Shown piece after piece: positions 1-10,985 of a stretch of DNA of 64,000 nucleotides (within the stretch, counting starts at the first letter, position 1; each line of letters starts with the position of its first letter). The position numbers were made by a program, and so were the translations under genes. The notes beneath the pieces were generated by a model. That model ran no database searches. It was not told the DNA's origin and was given only the letters and a program-made list of their open reading frames with translations. Source of the DNA: Liopterus haemorrhoidalis (taxonomy: Eukaryota; Arthropoda; Insecta; Coleoptera; Dytiscidae); NCBI GenBank assembly GCA_963971575.1, contig OZ020616.1, positions 53,985,201 to 54,049,200 on the forward strand. Reading direction: 5' to 3'.

Positions 1-403
1 AAGAAGAAAACGAGAGATTATGTAGAACGTGCGGCGAAGCGGTAGAAACGATAGAACACCTACAAAATTGTAAAGAAATAGGAAGAGAGCCAAGGAAGAT
101 TCAAGAACTGCTGGACGAGTCGGGAGCCGGGTTAACATGGATGAAAAGGGTGCTAAAGAAAAGAAGAAAAAAAGAGAGTGCAATATAAAAGTAAAAAAGG
201 CATACTTTAGTTATAAGTTTATAAATGTATATATATATTTTTTTTTCATTTTTCTTTTTGTAAATAGTATCAAATATTTATTTTTGTTTTATTTTTTGTT
301 ATATATATCAAAAAGTTAATTATGGGTTGTTTATGTAAGAACTGTACTCCATTCAAAGCCGCAAGGCACGAATAAAGACTATATCTATCTATCTATCTAT
401 CTA
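1..403 (+). mobile_element. 3' end of a non-LTR retrotransposon (LINE)
   Basis: The window opens inside a reading frame (from position 3, TAA stop at 186-188). It carries a Cys-x2-Cys-x(n)-His-x4-Cys zinc-knuckle-like motif (residues C-R-T-C, E-H-L, N-C) followed by a Lys/Arg-rich tail. This knuckle near the C-terminus after reverse transcriptase is typical of R1/I/Jockey-type LINEs. About 190 bases of 3' UTR follow, with an AATAAAG signal near 371, ending in a (TCTA)n run at about 380-402. A short tandem-repeat tail in place of poly(A) is common in such elements. The upstream part lies outside the window, so whether the copy is intact is unknown. The clade is not assigned. Confidence 0.6.
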
Positions 404-1246
404 CTTTTCTTGTTGCTATTAGTGGTGTACCGGAGCTTTGAATTCATATCCATATCAGCGAACGATCCATAAAAAATAAAAATCCGTATCCAGGTCCGTA
501 TCCGTTTCTCCAAGGCGGATTTTAAACGGATCTCATTATACCGTGCGATCATAATTTCTTGTCAGTTACATAACACTAAACAGTGAGTTTAAAAATATCA
601 AAACTGTATTCTAATCCACAGCTGAAAATCCCAATTTAACAAAGAATCAATCAAATTACTTCGTTATCCCGGACTCACCCGAGAGACAACGAAAATATGT
701 GTTCCTAACTTAATACCTGTTGTCAACTCATTGGCGTGCAGAGAAAAATAGTGTTCATTTAAAAATCAATTCGTATAAGGTAATAAAAATAGAATGTACG
801 CCTATGTGTATATGTTCTTGGAAATAAGTTTGATAACTAAATGTTTCTGTCAACTATTGCATAACGGACAAGATTTATTGATCGCTCTGTATAATAATAG
901 CTTGCTTGCTATTATAATATAAGCGTTATAAAATAAGTTTGCATTTAAAAATGCTCAAGGAGGAGTAAATTTTACTGACGTTTAAATTCATATTAAGTCA
1001 AGCAACACATTAGGGGAAGCCGGGCATAATGGGCACCTTAAGGATTATCTTTAATAAAATCTCAAGGAATATCGTAAAAAATTTCGAAATACTTTTATTC
1101 GTAAGATGATTTATTGTTTAATTATTACAGACAGTAAAAATTAAACAACTTAGAAAATACAAAAATAAAAGTTATGACGATATAAAAAAAAGCTTCCTTG
1201 TGCTTATTTTGCCCCGGTGTCGGGGCAGAATGAGTTCCTCTTCTTT
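404..1246. other. No gene seen
   Basis: AT-rich sequence with no credible reading frame and no repeat that I could match elsewhere in the window. Confidence 0.5.
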
Positions 1247-1618
1247 ATGCCTACGAAACCCTAGATATTTCTGTAAATAATTTTATTTGTAGTTTCTTAT
1301 AAAATAAATCTGCAAAGTATTGTTCATATCGGTGAAAGGCTATAACAGTGTTAAGAGTTTCTTGTTTATGCCTACGAAACCCTAGACATTTCTGTATGTA
1401 ATTTTATTCGTAGATTCTTAGAGAATAAATCTGCAAAATATTGTTCATATCGGTCAAAGGGTATAGCAGTGTCTAGAGTTTTTTGTTTATGCCTACAAAA
1501 CCCTAGACATTTATATATGTTGTTTTATTCGCAGATTCTTAGAAAATAAAACTGTAAAATATTTTTCATATAGATCATAGGATATAGGAGGTCTAGAGTT
1601 TCTTGTTTTCCTACGAAA
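1247..1618. repeat. 121-bp tandem repeat array, left part
   Basis: Successive units start with ATGCCTACGAAACCCTAGA at 1247, 1368 and 1489, a period of 121 bp, and a fourth begins near 1607. Units differ by scattered substitutions. The array is cut at 1618 by the gypsy element and resumes at 10692. The core 'CCTACGAAACCCTA' resembles the end of the interspersed repeat at 46.5 kb (CCTATAAAACCCTA), so the array may have arisen from one end of that repeat. Confidence 0.85.
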
Positions 1619-2635
1619 TGTAAGGGAGGTAAATTTGGTATTATTTCATAAATAAAATTTCATAAATAAATTCATTATAATCATTCAATTAGAGTAAAAT
1701 ATTTAATCTGTTAAACGATACAAAAATAATCTATTGCTTAGAAAGGGCATTTAAGATAACGGTAAATTTGTTTATTATTTTAACTTGACACTGTCAAGGG
1801 AACATGAAAAGTGAATCGTAAATTATTGTGTTAAATAAATATACGTCAACCATAAGCACATAAATAATAATTAATTCTGTCTGACATAAAAATATTAAGA
1901 TTCGGCTATTTTCTAATGGGATATTTATCTGACTTATCACCAATAAATTATGAATTTTAAGATAGTACAAGACCGACAATCAAGAGGTGTTAAATGACAT
2001 TTAACAGTTGGGCGATATAAGCATTTTTTTAGGATGGTCGCATTTTAGGCAGTAGATGGTAAACCTTCATAATGTTGAGTCATGTTTAAGAGAGTTCAGC
2101 TTAAGCCGTCGTATGGTTAAGACCATGTTTTGGAGTTGGTTTTTAAGAGACATGGGTTAGAGACATTTAGAGTGTTTGGGCGAGTCGAAATAAAGTAACA
2201 AGTAATTCCGTATGAACGTTAGTGTAGTGCCCAGCTAAAGACATGTGAGAGATAAATGGTGTTAGAGGATGTCAGTCAGGACTGTGGTGTCCAGTGGTTA
2301 AATTAGTGTTTGGTGTAAAGTGTGTCTAGTGTGTGTGACTGTGTATTTGGATTTAGCTGTATCGACGTAATTGTAAGTCTAGTGTAATCATGTAAATATT
2401 TAAACCGTAATCGTAATTAAAGTAGGTTAGTTAAAATGTTGAGTTTAATTGAAACAACCCTTAATCCTTCCAAGAATCATAGCAACCAGCTAGCGGACTA
2501 ATAGGGGGGGTCCAGACTTGATCCGCTCGCAAGTCTTGGAACCCATAATGTGAGGGATGTACAGAGTAAGTACAAATGAAATAAATAAATCAGCCAACTG
2601 TGACATTTCATATTTACATATCGTAGTTCCCCACA
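1619..2635 (+). repeat. 5' LTR
   Basis: It starts TGTAAGGGAGG and ends TTCCCCACA, with the same sequence as 9671-10687. A diverged relative stands alone at 61953-62952. The LTR should carry the promoter in U3; I cannot place the transcription start. A 61-residue reverse-strand frame inside it occurs in both LTRs simply because they are copies. Confidence 0.95.
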
Positions 2636-3280
2636 TATTTGGTTGTCAGGTGTGTTACTTGAGAATAGTATTATTATATAATTTTATGTTAGGTGTTTTA
2701 CGTAGGAATAGTGTAACCGCATAAATGGTTATCGAGTATAATTTTTTTCGTGAGGTATTGGGAATATTGGATAATTAAATGTATTCGCTTGAGAATAATC
2801 AGTGTTTTGGTTTGAGAAAATTCGTAAAAGAGTTAATGCGAAATAATGATAATAATGAGGATTAGATTTTTATTGAGAATTAGGCACAAGGGGTTGTATT
2901 AGAATTTTGAGAATAACCCATATGAGGTGTAAAATTCTTTCAATACATGAGGAAATAGTTAGTTTTTTTCCCGTAAGTTTAGTAAAGATTGCGTAATTAT
3001 GAGTAATTTAGTGTTGAGATTAAAACTATTCTTAAGTACTGGCTGCTTCGCTTATGATTCTTTGGGACAGAATGAGGGTTTTTAAATGCAAACAAATAAT
3101 AATAGAATTCCGTACCGCGTTAATAAAAAAGTAAAATACAATTTAAATAATTATCTAAAATTAAATTTATAAATTCATAAAATAAGAATGAAATTTCTAA
3201 AATAATTAATATTTCTACGAGGAAAACAATAGTTCACATAGATTTTTTTTCATATTAACGGATTGAGATAAATAATCGAA
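2636..3280 (+). other. Retrotransposon leader with possible primer-binding site
   Basis: This is the untranslated leader between the 5' LTR and gag. A tRNA primer-binding site should begin with TGG near the LTR edge. The first TGG is at 2640-2642, in TGGTTGTCAGGTGTG, four bases after the LTR. It looks only loosely like the tRNA-Leu type (TGGTGTCAG...), so the primer is unassigned. No reading frame of note. Confidence 0.5.
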
Positions 3281-4324
3281 ATGGCAAATAAACAGACTCC
3301 AGTAGTACAGGCACAAGCTGCCTTACCTTCAGTTCAGCATACAACTACCTGTGTTGCAAATATTTCAATTGGATCAGTTCCACGATATGATGGTAAAGCA
3401 GATGTTGAAGATTTTATTGATGAGTTTGAGTGTATTGCATTAATGGCAAAATGGACAGACTACGAAAAAGTAATAATGGTACGCACGCATTTACATGGAG
3501 AAGCGAAAAAACTTATAAAATTGGAACCATCATTAACTAAGATAAGTACAACATGGGATCAAATTAGAAAAGCATTAATAAGAAGATTTAAAGGCATAGA
3601 AAATACGGAAGCGGAAGATATGGAAGCATTTTATACTATTCGGCAAAATTCAAATGAATCAGTAGAAGAATTTAGAGTAAGAATTAGAATAGCGGGATTA
3701 AAGTTTCTTAGAAAATCCGAAGATGTAAATGAAAATAATTTTTTGGTTGATAAATTAAGGCATGACCTCAAAGTATGTTTTATTAACGGATTGATTCCAT
3801 CAATAAAATGCAAAGTAATGTTTGCAGAACCGAAAAATTTTGAAGAAGCGGTAGAAATTGCATTAAGAGTGGAAGATATTAACAACAAAATTTTTAAAAC
3901 TGAGCAAAAAATGTGTCATTCTAAAAATAAACCATTTACATGGGTTCAACGACCGTCACAGCAGGTACCTCCTAAGGGTAGGTCATATTACAGAAAAACA
4001 TCTGGAAATGGTTGTAATTTTTCAAACAATAGATTGGGTCAACAAAAATTTTACAACAGAAGTCAAAACAGGAATTTTGCGTTTAACCGTAATAATAGAA
4101 GGTATAAACAAAATTATCACCGCAATTACACATATCAAGAAAGAAATTATGACAAAAATTTTAAGCGTAGATTTTGGTCAGAAGATGATCGTATGTTGAG
4201 ATCGTATTCCGAGATAATTTGTTTTAAATGTAGAAATAAGGGACATTTTGCGAAAAATTGTAAGTCGCATTTAAATTTCAACCGGCTCTCTCTAATTCGC
4301 TCCGTAGGGGGTGCCGACCAATAA
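3281..4324 (+). CDS. gag: Gag (capsid-nucleocapsid) of the gypsy element
   Basis: 347 residues, intact. The product should form the virus-like particle in which the element's RNA is packaged and copied. Residues ~25-200 resemble the retrotransposon capsid region (the 'W..I..AL..RF' and 'ESVEEFRVRIR' stretches). Residues ~215-310 are very rich in Asn, Arg, Tyr and Phe and basic, suiting RNA binding. A CCHC zinc knuckle (C314, C317, H322, C327) lies just before the C-terminus. The ATG at 3281 is the first in this frame after the leader. The stop at 4322-4324 shares its last A with the pol ATG (TAATG), and the pol frame is open back to 4264, so both reinitiation and a -1 frameshift are possible. 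Confidence 0.92.
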   Translation: MANKQTPVVQAQAALPSVQHTTTCVANISIGSVPRYDGKADVEDFIDEFECIALMAKWTDYEKVIMVRTHLHGEAKKLIKLEPSLTKISTTWDQIRKALIRRFKGIENTEAEDMEAFYTIRQNSNESVEEFRVRIRIAGLKFLRKSEDVNENNFLVDKLRHDLKVCFINGLIPSIKCKVMFAEPKNFEEAVEIALRVEDINNKIFKTEQKMCHSKNKPFTWVQRPSQQVPPKGRSYYRKTSGNGCNFSNNRLGQQKFYNRSQNRNFAFNRNNRRYKQNYHRNYTYQERNYDKNFKRRFWSEDDRMLRSYSEIICFKCRNKGHFAKNCKSHLNFNRLSLIRSVGGADQ

Positions 4325-7300
4325 TGAATAATGCGGAGAATGTAGTAATAACGAGAGTATGCGATGACAGGAAAGAAGGATGTCGTAACATTTTTGAAGT
4401 TAGACTAGGAAATAGAACTAAACATGTGTTATTAGATACAGGAGCGGAATTATCACTTATAAGCGAGGATAACGTGAATAAATTTAATTGCAAGAGAATA
4501 AGTGGTCGTGAAGTAAATTTAATTGACGTACAAGGAAACAGAATACAACATTTAGGATGGACACAAGTTGAATTGATAATTGGAAATAGGAATAATAAAA
4601 TTAAACATAATTTTTTAATCGTTAAATCTATAAATACACAAGTAGATTTATTAGTGGGTATGGATTTCTTACAACAGAACAGAGCTAAGATCAATTTTGA
4701 AGATAGTACTATTAATATTAACGGAATAAAATTGTCGCTAATAAATGAGTTAGAATATAATACGAAGAAAGAAATATTAAGAGAAAAAAACGCCGAAGGA
4801 AATATACATAGAGAGAATGATGAAGAAATAGATGTGTGCAGCGAAAATAATACTCAGAGAAGTATTAATCAACGTGTTGACGAGCGAAGGAATAAATCTC
4901 AGAAGAAACGTGTGAGATTTAAATTAGATGCAGAAGTCCAAGAGGACAGCGATTACAAGCGTGTGGAACAAGAAAGGGAACGAAAGCAAATTTTTGAAGA
5001 ATGTATGGAAGAAGAAGTAATTAAAGAAGACAGGGTCGATACCTCATCTACAGAGAACGAAAGGAAGTGCACGTCCTTAGTTCGCCTATCTGAAAGAATT
5101 GAGATACCAGCCAGGTCCGAATGTATTACAAGTGGTCATTTTGAAAGGGAAGCTTACCTTTCAGATGATATGTTATTAGAACCAGCAGAAGTTCCGTTTC
5201 AAGGTGTTTTAATCGCAAGAGTCGCATGCAAAGCTGCAAATAGTGTACCCGTAAGAATAATAAATGTTTCTACGGAAAGAGTTATTTTACAAAAAGGCAC
5301 TAAAGTGGGATATTTAACGCCAATCGAGAAACCAGCGCAGGACCATCACAGTTATGGATGCAACGGTGAGAAGAGGCAAATAAGAAGAGTTAGTGCGAAG
5401 AATGAGATTTTGCAAGAAATTGATTTAAATCACTTAAGAGATGACGAGAGATATCAAATATCTGAATTAATTACAGAGTTTAGCGACATATTTCAATCAC
5501 CAAATACAAAATTGAGTTGTACAAGCAAAGTGAAACATAGGATTATTACTGAAGACGTTCACCCTATCGCGAAAAGACCATACAGAGTACCTTTTGCACA
5601 GAGAGAAGCATTGCAAAATGAAATTGATAAGATGTTAGCAGATGGAATAATCAGACCAAGTACATCGCCTTGGAGTGCGCCCGCAATTATAGTAGCGAAG
5701 AAACAATTACCAAATCAAGATCCAGAATTACGCGTTTGTATTGACTACAGAGAATTAAATACAATTACTAAAAGTGATTTCTTCCCATTACCAAATATTC
5801 ATGACACAATTGACCATTTATCAGGTGCAACACATTTTTCAACTATGGATTTGGCTAGTGGCTATTATCAAGTCGCATTAGAAGAACAGGATAAAGAGAA
5901 AAGTGCATTTTCCGTCTACAATAATCATTACGAATTTAATAGAATGCCAATGGGGTTAAAAAATTCACCATCTACGTGGCAACGTTTAATGTATGTTGTT
6001 TTATCAGGACTAACTAGTGAATTTTGCTTAGTTTATTTGGATGATATTATAGTTTTTACGAAAGGAACCGTTAAAACACATGTAGAAAAATTAAGAAAAG
6101 TTTTTAACAGAATGCGAGAACATAATTTAAAATTTAAACCAGCGAAATGCAATTTTTTGAAGAAAGAAGTTAAATTTTTAGGACATATTGTGACAACAGA
6201 TGGATGTAAAACAGATCCGGAAAAAATTACTGCAGTTAAAAATTATCCAAAACCAAAGAATGTCAAAGAAATACGAGGATTTTTGGGTTTATGTGGATTT
6301 TACCGAAAATTTATACCTAAGTTCTCAGAAAAAGCAAAACCGCTTACCGAGCTAACAAAAAAGGGAGTACCATATGTTTGGGGAAAACAAGAAGATACAG
6401 CATTTGAATATTTAAAAACAGCATTAATTACTTCACCAATTTTAAAATACCCAGATTTTAATAAACAGTTTGTTCTAACTACAGATGCATCAGGATTTGC
6501 AATCAGTGGAATTTTAAGTCAAGATCATAATGGATATCAGCACCCAATATGTTATGGAAGTAGAATTTTAAATAAAGCAGAACGTAATTATTCTACAATA
6601 GAGAGAGAATGTTTAGCAGTAGTTTACTTTATCAAGAAATACAGATGTTATTTAGCAGGCGCGCAATTTAAAATTATTACTGATCATGCTCCATTAAAAT
6701 ATTTGTTATCAATCAAAGATCCATCATCGAGATTAGCACGTTGGTCTATGGCTTTATTAGAATACGATTTTATAGTTGAACACAAACCAGGAAGACTCAA
6801 TAGTAACGCTGACTCATTGTCAAGAATATTGAGCCCGGAAAGTACCACAAATAATGTTTATATGAGTGCAGAACAAGAAGACGAAGAATTACAATTAATA
6901 GAACCAAGTACAGATGTAATATGGGACATTATACAAATTTCTAAGGAACAGCATAAGGATAGAAAATTGCGAGTTATTATTGATAGCGTGAAAAATCAAG
7001 AAAATGAATTATTTTACCTGAGTAAAGATCGTGTGTTGTATAAAAAGAGAGATAAGTTTGAGAGAGAAGATAAAATTGTTGCTCCAGAGAATTTGCATAG
7101 TAAAATTATGGAATTATATCATGATATGCCGTTATCAGCGCATATTGGTTATAGGAAAATGTTGGAAGCTATTCGTAAAAAATTTTTTTGGAAAGGAATG
7201 ACAACAGACATCAAGAATTATTGTGAAAGATGTGAATCGTGTGCTACGCATAAACTTGGAATAAAAACAAAGGCAACATTACAACAAATATCAGTACCAG

Positions 7301-8511
7301 CGCAACCATTTGATAGAATATCATTAGATATCGTAGGACCATTAAATTTAACGGAAACTGGAAATAAATATATATTAACTGTAATAGATTATCTTACAAA
7401 ATATCCAGAGTGCATACCTTTGCCGGATATACATGTGAAAACAGTTGCTAAAGCTTTTGTAAATAGAGTAATTACTAGACATGGTGTACCACATGCTTTA
7501 TTAACAGATTGTGGATCACAGTTTACTTCAAGATTATTTAAAGAAATTTGCGAAATATTAAGAATTCAAAAACTACAAACAACACCTTATCACCCAGAAT
7601 GCAATGGATTAATTGAACGTATGCATTTAACTATGAAAACTATGTTATCACATTTTGTAAGTGAAGAAGATAATTGTTGGGATGAATATTTACCATTTGT
7701 AGAATGTGCGTTGAGAAATTCTATTAATACAACTACAAGTGAATCGCCGTTCTTTTTGATGCATGGTCGCGATATGAATCTACCATTTGACACAGTTTTA
7801 AAACCACAAAGATTACATTATAACGTAGAAGAAGATTATCCAGCAGAAATTATGTCAAGAATGCATAAAGTCCATACGAAGGCAAGAGAACTGTTACAGA
7901 AACGGTCAGAAAAACAAAGTCAAGATTCAGCGAAGAAGGCAAGAAATAAAAGTTATGTTGTAGGAGACAAGGTGTACATGTTAAGTCCACCTGTGTTATC
8001 AAGAGAACTAGCACCGAAATTACTGCCAAAATGGCTAGGTCCATTTCGAATTATTAGAGTTTTAGGTCCTGTTAACTATGAGATCAGAGAAATCTATGGA
8101 AATAAAACTCACAAAGTACATGTAAATAAATTAAAACCGTGTAAAACGTTATTATCAAGCGAGAGTGATAGTACGAGTAGTGACAAATCAAACGACGAGC
8201 TTACTAATGACAATTATTTAGATAATATTAAAAATAAACGTAATAATAATAATAATGATAGTGAATATAAACCAAATAATAAAACAATGGATTGTTACGA
8301 ACATTCTAGTGAAGAAGAGAGTCCGTATCTTGAACTTTTATTACCAGTAAGACGAGATAATATTAACGAACATTTAAATGATAGTGTTAATGATGAAGTA
8401 GAAATCGCAGTGAATGATCCAGAGACATTAATACCTGTAAATTCGCCTAGATTAACTAGATCACGTGGGTCAGCGCCAAATAACCCGTGGATTTATAAAG
8501 ACAGAGTGTGA
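4324..8511 (+). CDS. pol: Pol polyprotein: protease, RT, RNase H, integrase
   Basis: 1395 residues, open throughout. Aspartic protease: DTG at 38-40. Reverse transcriptase: the expected ILDYRELN-like and MPMGL blocks and the catalytic YLDD at 571-574. RNase H: TTDASG with D721. Integrase: zinc-binding H933, H940, C970, C973; catalytic D1002, D1062 and E1098 (35 residues between the last two); and a GPF module around 1239-1241 typical of one large group of gypsy integrases. The last ~130 residues are Asn/Asp/Ser-rich and end near LTRSRG. All key residues are present, so the copy may be competent. Protease, RT/RNase H and integrase would be cut from the polyprotein to copy and insert the element. 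Coding sequence is markedly A-rich on this strand. Confidence 0.95.
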   Translation: MNNAENVVITRVCDDRKEGCRNIFEVRLGNRTKHVLLDTGAELSLISEDNVNKFNCKRISGREVNLIDVQGNRIQHLGWTQVELIIGNRNNKIKHNFLIVKSINTQVDLLVGMDFLQQNRAKINFEDSTININGIKLSLINELEYNTKKEILREKNAEGNIHRENDEEIDVCSENNTQRSINQRVDERRNKSQKKRVRFKLDAEVQEDSDYKRVEQERERKQIFEECMEEEVIKEDRVDTSSTENERKCTSLVRLSERIEIPARSECITSGHFEREAYLSDDMLLEPAEVPFQGVLIARVACKAANSVPVRIINVSTERVILQKGTKVGYLTPIEKPAQDHHSYGCNGEKRQIRRVSAKNEILQEIDLNHLRDDERYQISELITEFSDIFQSPNTKLSCTSKVKHRIITEDVHPIAKRPYRVPFAQREALQNEIDKMLADGIIRPSTSPWSAPAIIVAKKQLPNQDPELRVCIDYRELNTITKSDFFPLPNIHDTIDHLSGATHFSTMDLASGYYQVALEEQDKEKSAFSVYNNHYEFNRMPMGLKNSPSTWQRLMYVVLSGLTSEFCLVYLDDIIVFTKGTVKTHVEKLRKVFNRMREHNLKFKPAKCNFLKKEVKFLGHIVTTDGCKTDPEKITAVKNYPKPKNVKEIRGFLGLCGFYRKFIPKFSEKAKPLTELTKKGVPYVWGKQEDTAFEYLKTALITSPILKYPDFNKQFVLTTDASGFAISGILSQDHNGYQHPICYGSRILNKAERNYSTIERECLAVVYFIKKYRCYLAGAQFKIITDHAPLKYLLSIKDPSSRLARWSMALLEYDFIVEHKPGRLNSNADSLSRILSPESTTNNVYMSAEQEDEELQLIEPSTDVIWDIIQISKEQHKDRKLRVIIDSVKNQENELFYLSKDRVLYKKRDKFEREDKIVAPENLHSKIMELYHDMPLSAHIGYRKMLEAIRKKFFWKGMTTDIKNYCERCESCATHKLGIKTKATLQQISVPAQPFDRISLDIVGPLNLTETGNKYILTVIDYLTKYPECIPLPDIHVKTVAKAFVNRVITRHGVPHALLTDCGSQFTSRLFKEICEILRIQKLQTTPYHPECNGLIERMHLTMKTMLSHFVSEEDNCWDEYLPFVECALRNSINTTTSESPFFLMHGRDMNLPFDTVLKPQRLHYNVEEDYPAEIMSRMHKVHTKARELLQKRSEKQSQDSAKKARNKSYVVGDKVYMLSPPVLSRELAPKLLPKWLGPFRIIRVLGPVNYEIREIYGNKTHKVHVNKLKPCKTLLSSESDSTSSDKSNDELTNDNYLDNIKNKRNNNNNDSEYKPNNKTMDCYEHSSEEESPYLELLLPVRRDNINEHLNDSVNDEVEIAVNDPETLIPVNSPRLTRSRGSAPNNPWIYKDRV

Positions 8512-9670
8512 AACAAAATCATTTTAATAAAAGACTTAAAATAATTCGTGAAAGACAATAATTAATAATTTAAGTGCGATATTGGAACTATAAAAGACTA
8601 AAATTGTGTTATAAACTGTCAATTTCAATAAAGGAGGTCTACTTGTCAACAGCGAGAAGAAGTGTTGTGTAGTGCAAAAAGAATAGTGTGTGAAAATAGT
8701 GTTTAGTTTTAAGGTAGATTAAGTACATAATCAGGTAAAATGGAAATCAACTTTATTTCACAAACGTTATGGGAGGCGAAATAATATTTTTTAAGAGGAG
8801 TTAACGAGAAAGATGAAAATTAATAAATACATTTTATTTTTATTTTTTGTTTATTTAATATGAAGTAAATTTAAAGCAGGAATATTTAAAATTAGTGAAA
8901 TTTTCTCGGTAACCCAGAGTTTGAATCCATTTTTAATGACCTAATGGTAAAAAATTATTTTTGAATTGAATTTTTGTTACTTGATTTTTTGTGTTTATTT
9001 TTATGTCTTGTGTTAGAAAACATTTTTGAGAATTATTTTAGGGCATTGTTATTTATGCTCTGTCGTTTTATTTTGTGTTGTCTCTAATTTTGAAATTTAT
9101 TTTGAGGATTTTTTTTTAATGTGGTGTGTAAAATTATTCTTGTCTTTTAATTTTTTTTGTCTTTAATTTTTTTTTTTGTCTTTAATTTTGAAATTGAATT
9201 TAGAGAACTTTCTTTTCAAATGTTTTCTTTCATTTTTGTGTTTATGTATTGATTGAATGCAATTGTTTTTCAATGTTTTATTGTAGTTTATTTTACATTT
9301 ATATGATTTGAATATTTTTATAAGTTAAGTTACATTTTATGTTCTTCTGATTATTTTTTAGTGTATTTGTTTATGCGAGAATTACTTGTTGTTCCGAGGT
9401 TTATTTTTTTTTAATTTTTTGAGTTTTAGAAATTTGGGGTAATTTACAGACAGAAATTAATTGTATTCGGGAATTTTTTATATTACATTTTGATAGAATA
9501 TTTTGTGAATAATTTAGAGATTTTCAATATTATAGAATTTACGATCTACTAAAGTGAATTTTAATTTTCAAAATTTTGCTTGTTGGGTTTGTGATTTTTT
9601 TTATTATTTCATAAATAAAATTGATTAATCTATTTGGTAAGATTAACAATTTTAGATAGGAGGGGAGTAA
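8512..9670 (+). other. T-rich 3' region between pol and the 3' LTR
   Basis: About 1.16 kb with no reading frame of note and no trace of env. From ~8820 the plus strand becomes extremely T-rich with many TTTTT runs, the reverse of the A-rich pol. The polypurine tract AGGAGGGGAG sits at about 9659-9668, three or so bases before the 3' LTR, where plus-strand DNA synthesis would be primed. Confidence 0.7.
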
Positions 9671-10687
9671 TGTAAGGGAGGTAAATTTGGTATTATTTCA
9701 TAAATAAAATTTCATAAATAAATTCATTATAATCATTCAATTAGAGTAAAATATTTAATCTGTTAAACGATACAAAAATAATCTATTGCTTAGAAAGGGC
9801 ATTTAAGATAACGGTAAATTTGTTTATTATTTTAACTTGACACTGTCAAGGGAACATGAAAAGTGAATCGTAAATTATTGTGTTAAATAAATATACGTCA
9901 ACCATAAGCACATAAATAATAATTAATTCTGTCTGACATAAAAATATTAAGATTCGGCTATTTTCTAATGGGATATTTATCTGACTTATCACCAATAAAT
10001 TATGAATTTTAAGATAGTACAAGACCGACAATCAAGAGGTGTTAAATGACATTTAACAGTTGGGCGATATAAGCATTTTTTTAGGATGGTCGCATTTTAG
10101 GCAGTAGATGGTAAACCTTCATAATGTTGAGTCATGTTTAAGAGAGTTCAGCTTAAGCCGTCGTATGGTTAAGACCATGTTTTGGAGTTGGTTTTTAAGA
10201 GACATGGGTTAGAGACATTTAGAGTGTTTGGGCGAGTCGAAATAAAGTAACAAGTAATTCCGTATGAACGTTAGTGTAGTGCCCAGCTAAAGACATGTGA
10301 GAGATAAATGGTGTTAGAGGATGTCAGTCAGGACTGTGGTGTCCAGTGGTTAAATTAGTGTTTGGTGTAAAGTGTGTCTAGTGTGTGTGACTGTGTATTT
10401 GGATTTAGCTGTATCGACGTAATTGTAAGTCTAGTGTAATCATGTAAATATTTAAACCGTAATCGTAATTAAAGTAGGTTAGTTAAAATGTTGAGTTTAA
10501 TTGAAACAACCCTTAATCCTTCCAAGAATCATAGCAACCAGCTAGCGGACTAATAGGGGGGGTCCAGACTTGATCCGCTCGCAAGTCTTGGAACCCATAA
10601 TGTGAGGGATGTACAGAGTAAGTACAAATGAAATAAATAAATCAGCCAACTGTGACATTTCATATTTACATATCGTAGTTCCCCACA
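9671..10687 (+). repeat. 3' LTR
   Basis: 1017 bp, TG...CA, matching the 5' LTR base for base as far as I could follow. It is followed at once by the second GAAA of the target duplication and then by the resumed 121-bp array. Confidence 0.95.
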
Positions 10688-10691
10688 GAAA

Positions 10692-10985
10692 CCTTAAACA
10701 TTTTTACATGTTATTTTATTCGCAGTTTCTTATAGAATAAATCTGCAAAATATTGGTCATATAGGAGTATCTAGAGTTTCTTGTTTATGCCTACGAAGCC
10801 CTAGACATTTCAATATGTAATTAAATTCGTACATTCCTAGAGAATAAATCTGCAAAATATTTTTGATATCGGTCAAAGCATATAGGAGTGTCTAGAGTAA
10901 CTTGTTTATGCCTGCGAAATCTTACACATTTCTATATGTAAATATATTCGTAGGTTCTTAGAGAATAAATCTGCAAAATATCTGT
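10692..10985. repeat. 121-bp tandem repeat array, right part
   Basis: This continues the array interrupted at 1618. Unit starts (ATGCC...) are at 10787 and 10908, again 121 bp apart, preceded by the remainder of the unit that the LTR element split. The last unit decays near 10985. Confidence 0.85.

Larger units (their letters stand above)
1619..10687 (+). mobile_element. Complete Ty3/gypsy-type LTR retrotransposon
   Basis: The element is 9069 bp, begins TG and ends CA, and has two 1017-bp LTRs (1619-2635 and 9671-10687) that I could not tell apart by eye. A 4-bp duplication GAAA flanks it (1615-1618 and 10688-10691). Gag (3281-4324) and Pol (4324-8511) are open. The domain order protease, reverse transcriptase, RNase H, integrase is that of Ty3/gypsy (Metaviridae). 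There is no env-like frame. A purine tract AGGAGGGGAG lies just before the 3' LTR. Identical LTRs and open frames imply a recent insertion. The clade is not assigned. Confidence 0.95.

Noticed and set aside
1794..10031. Two identical 61-residue minus-strand frames at 1794-1979 and 9846-10031
   Set aside because: They are identical because they lie at the same place in the two LTRs; no sign of selection or a domain.
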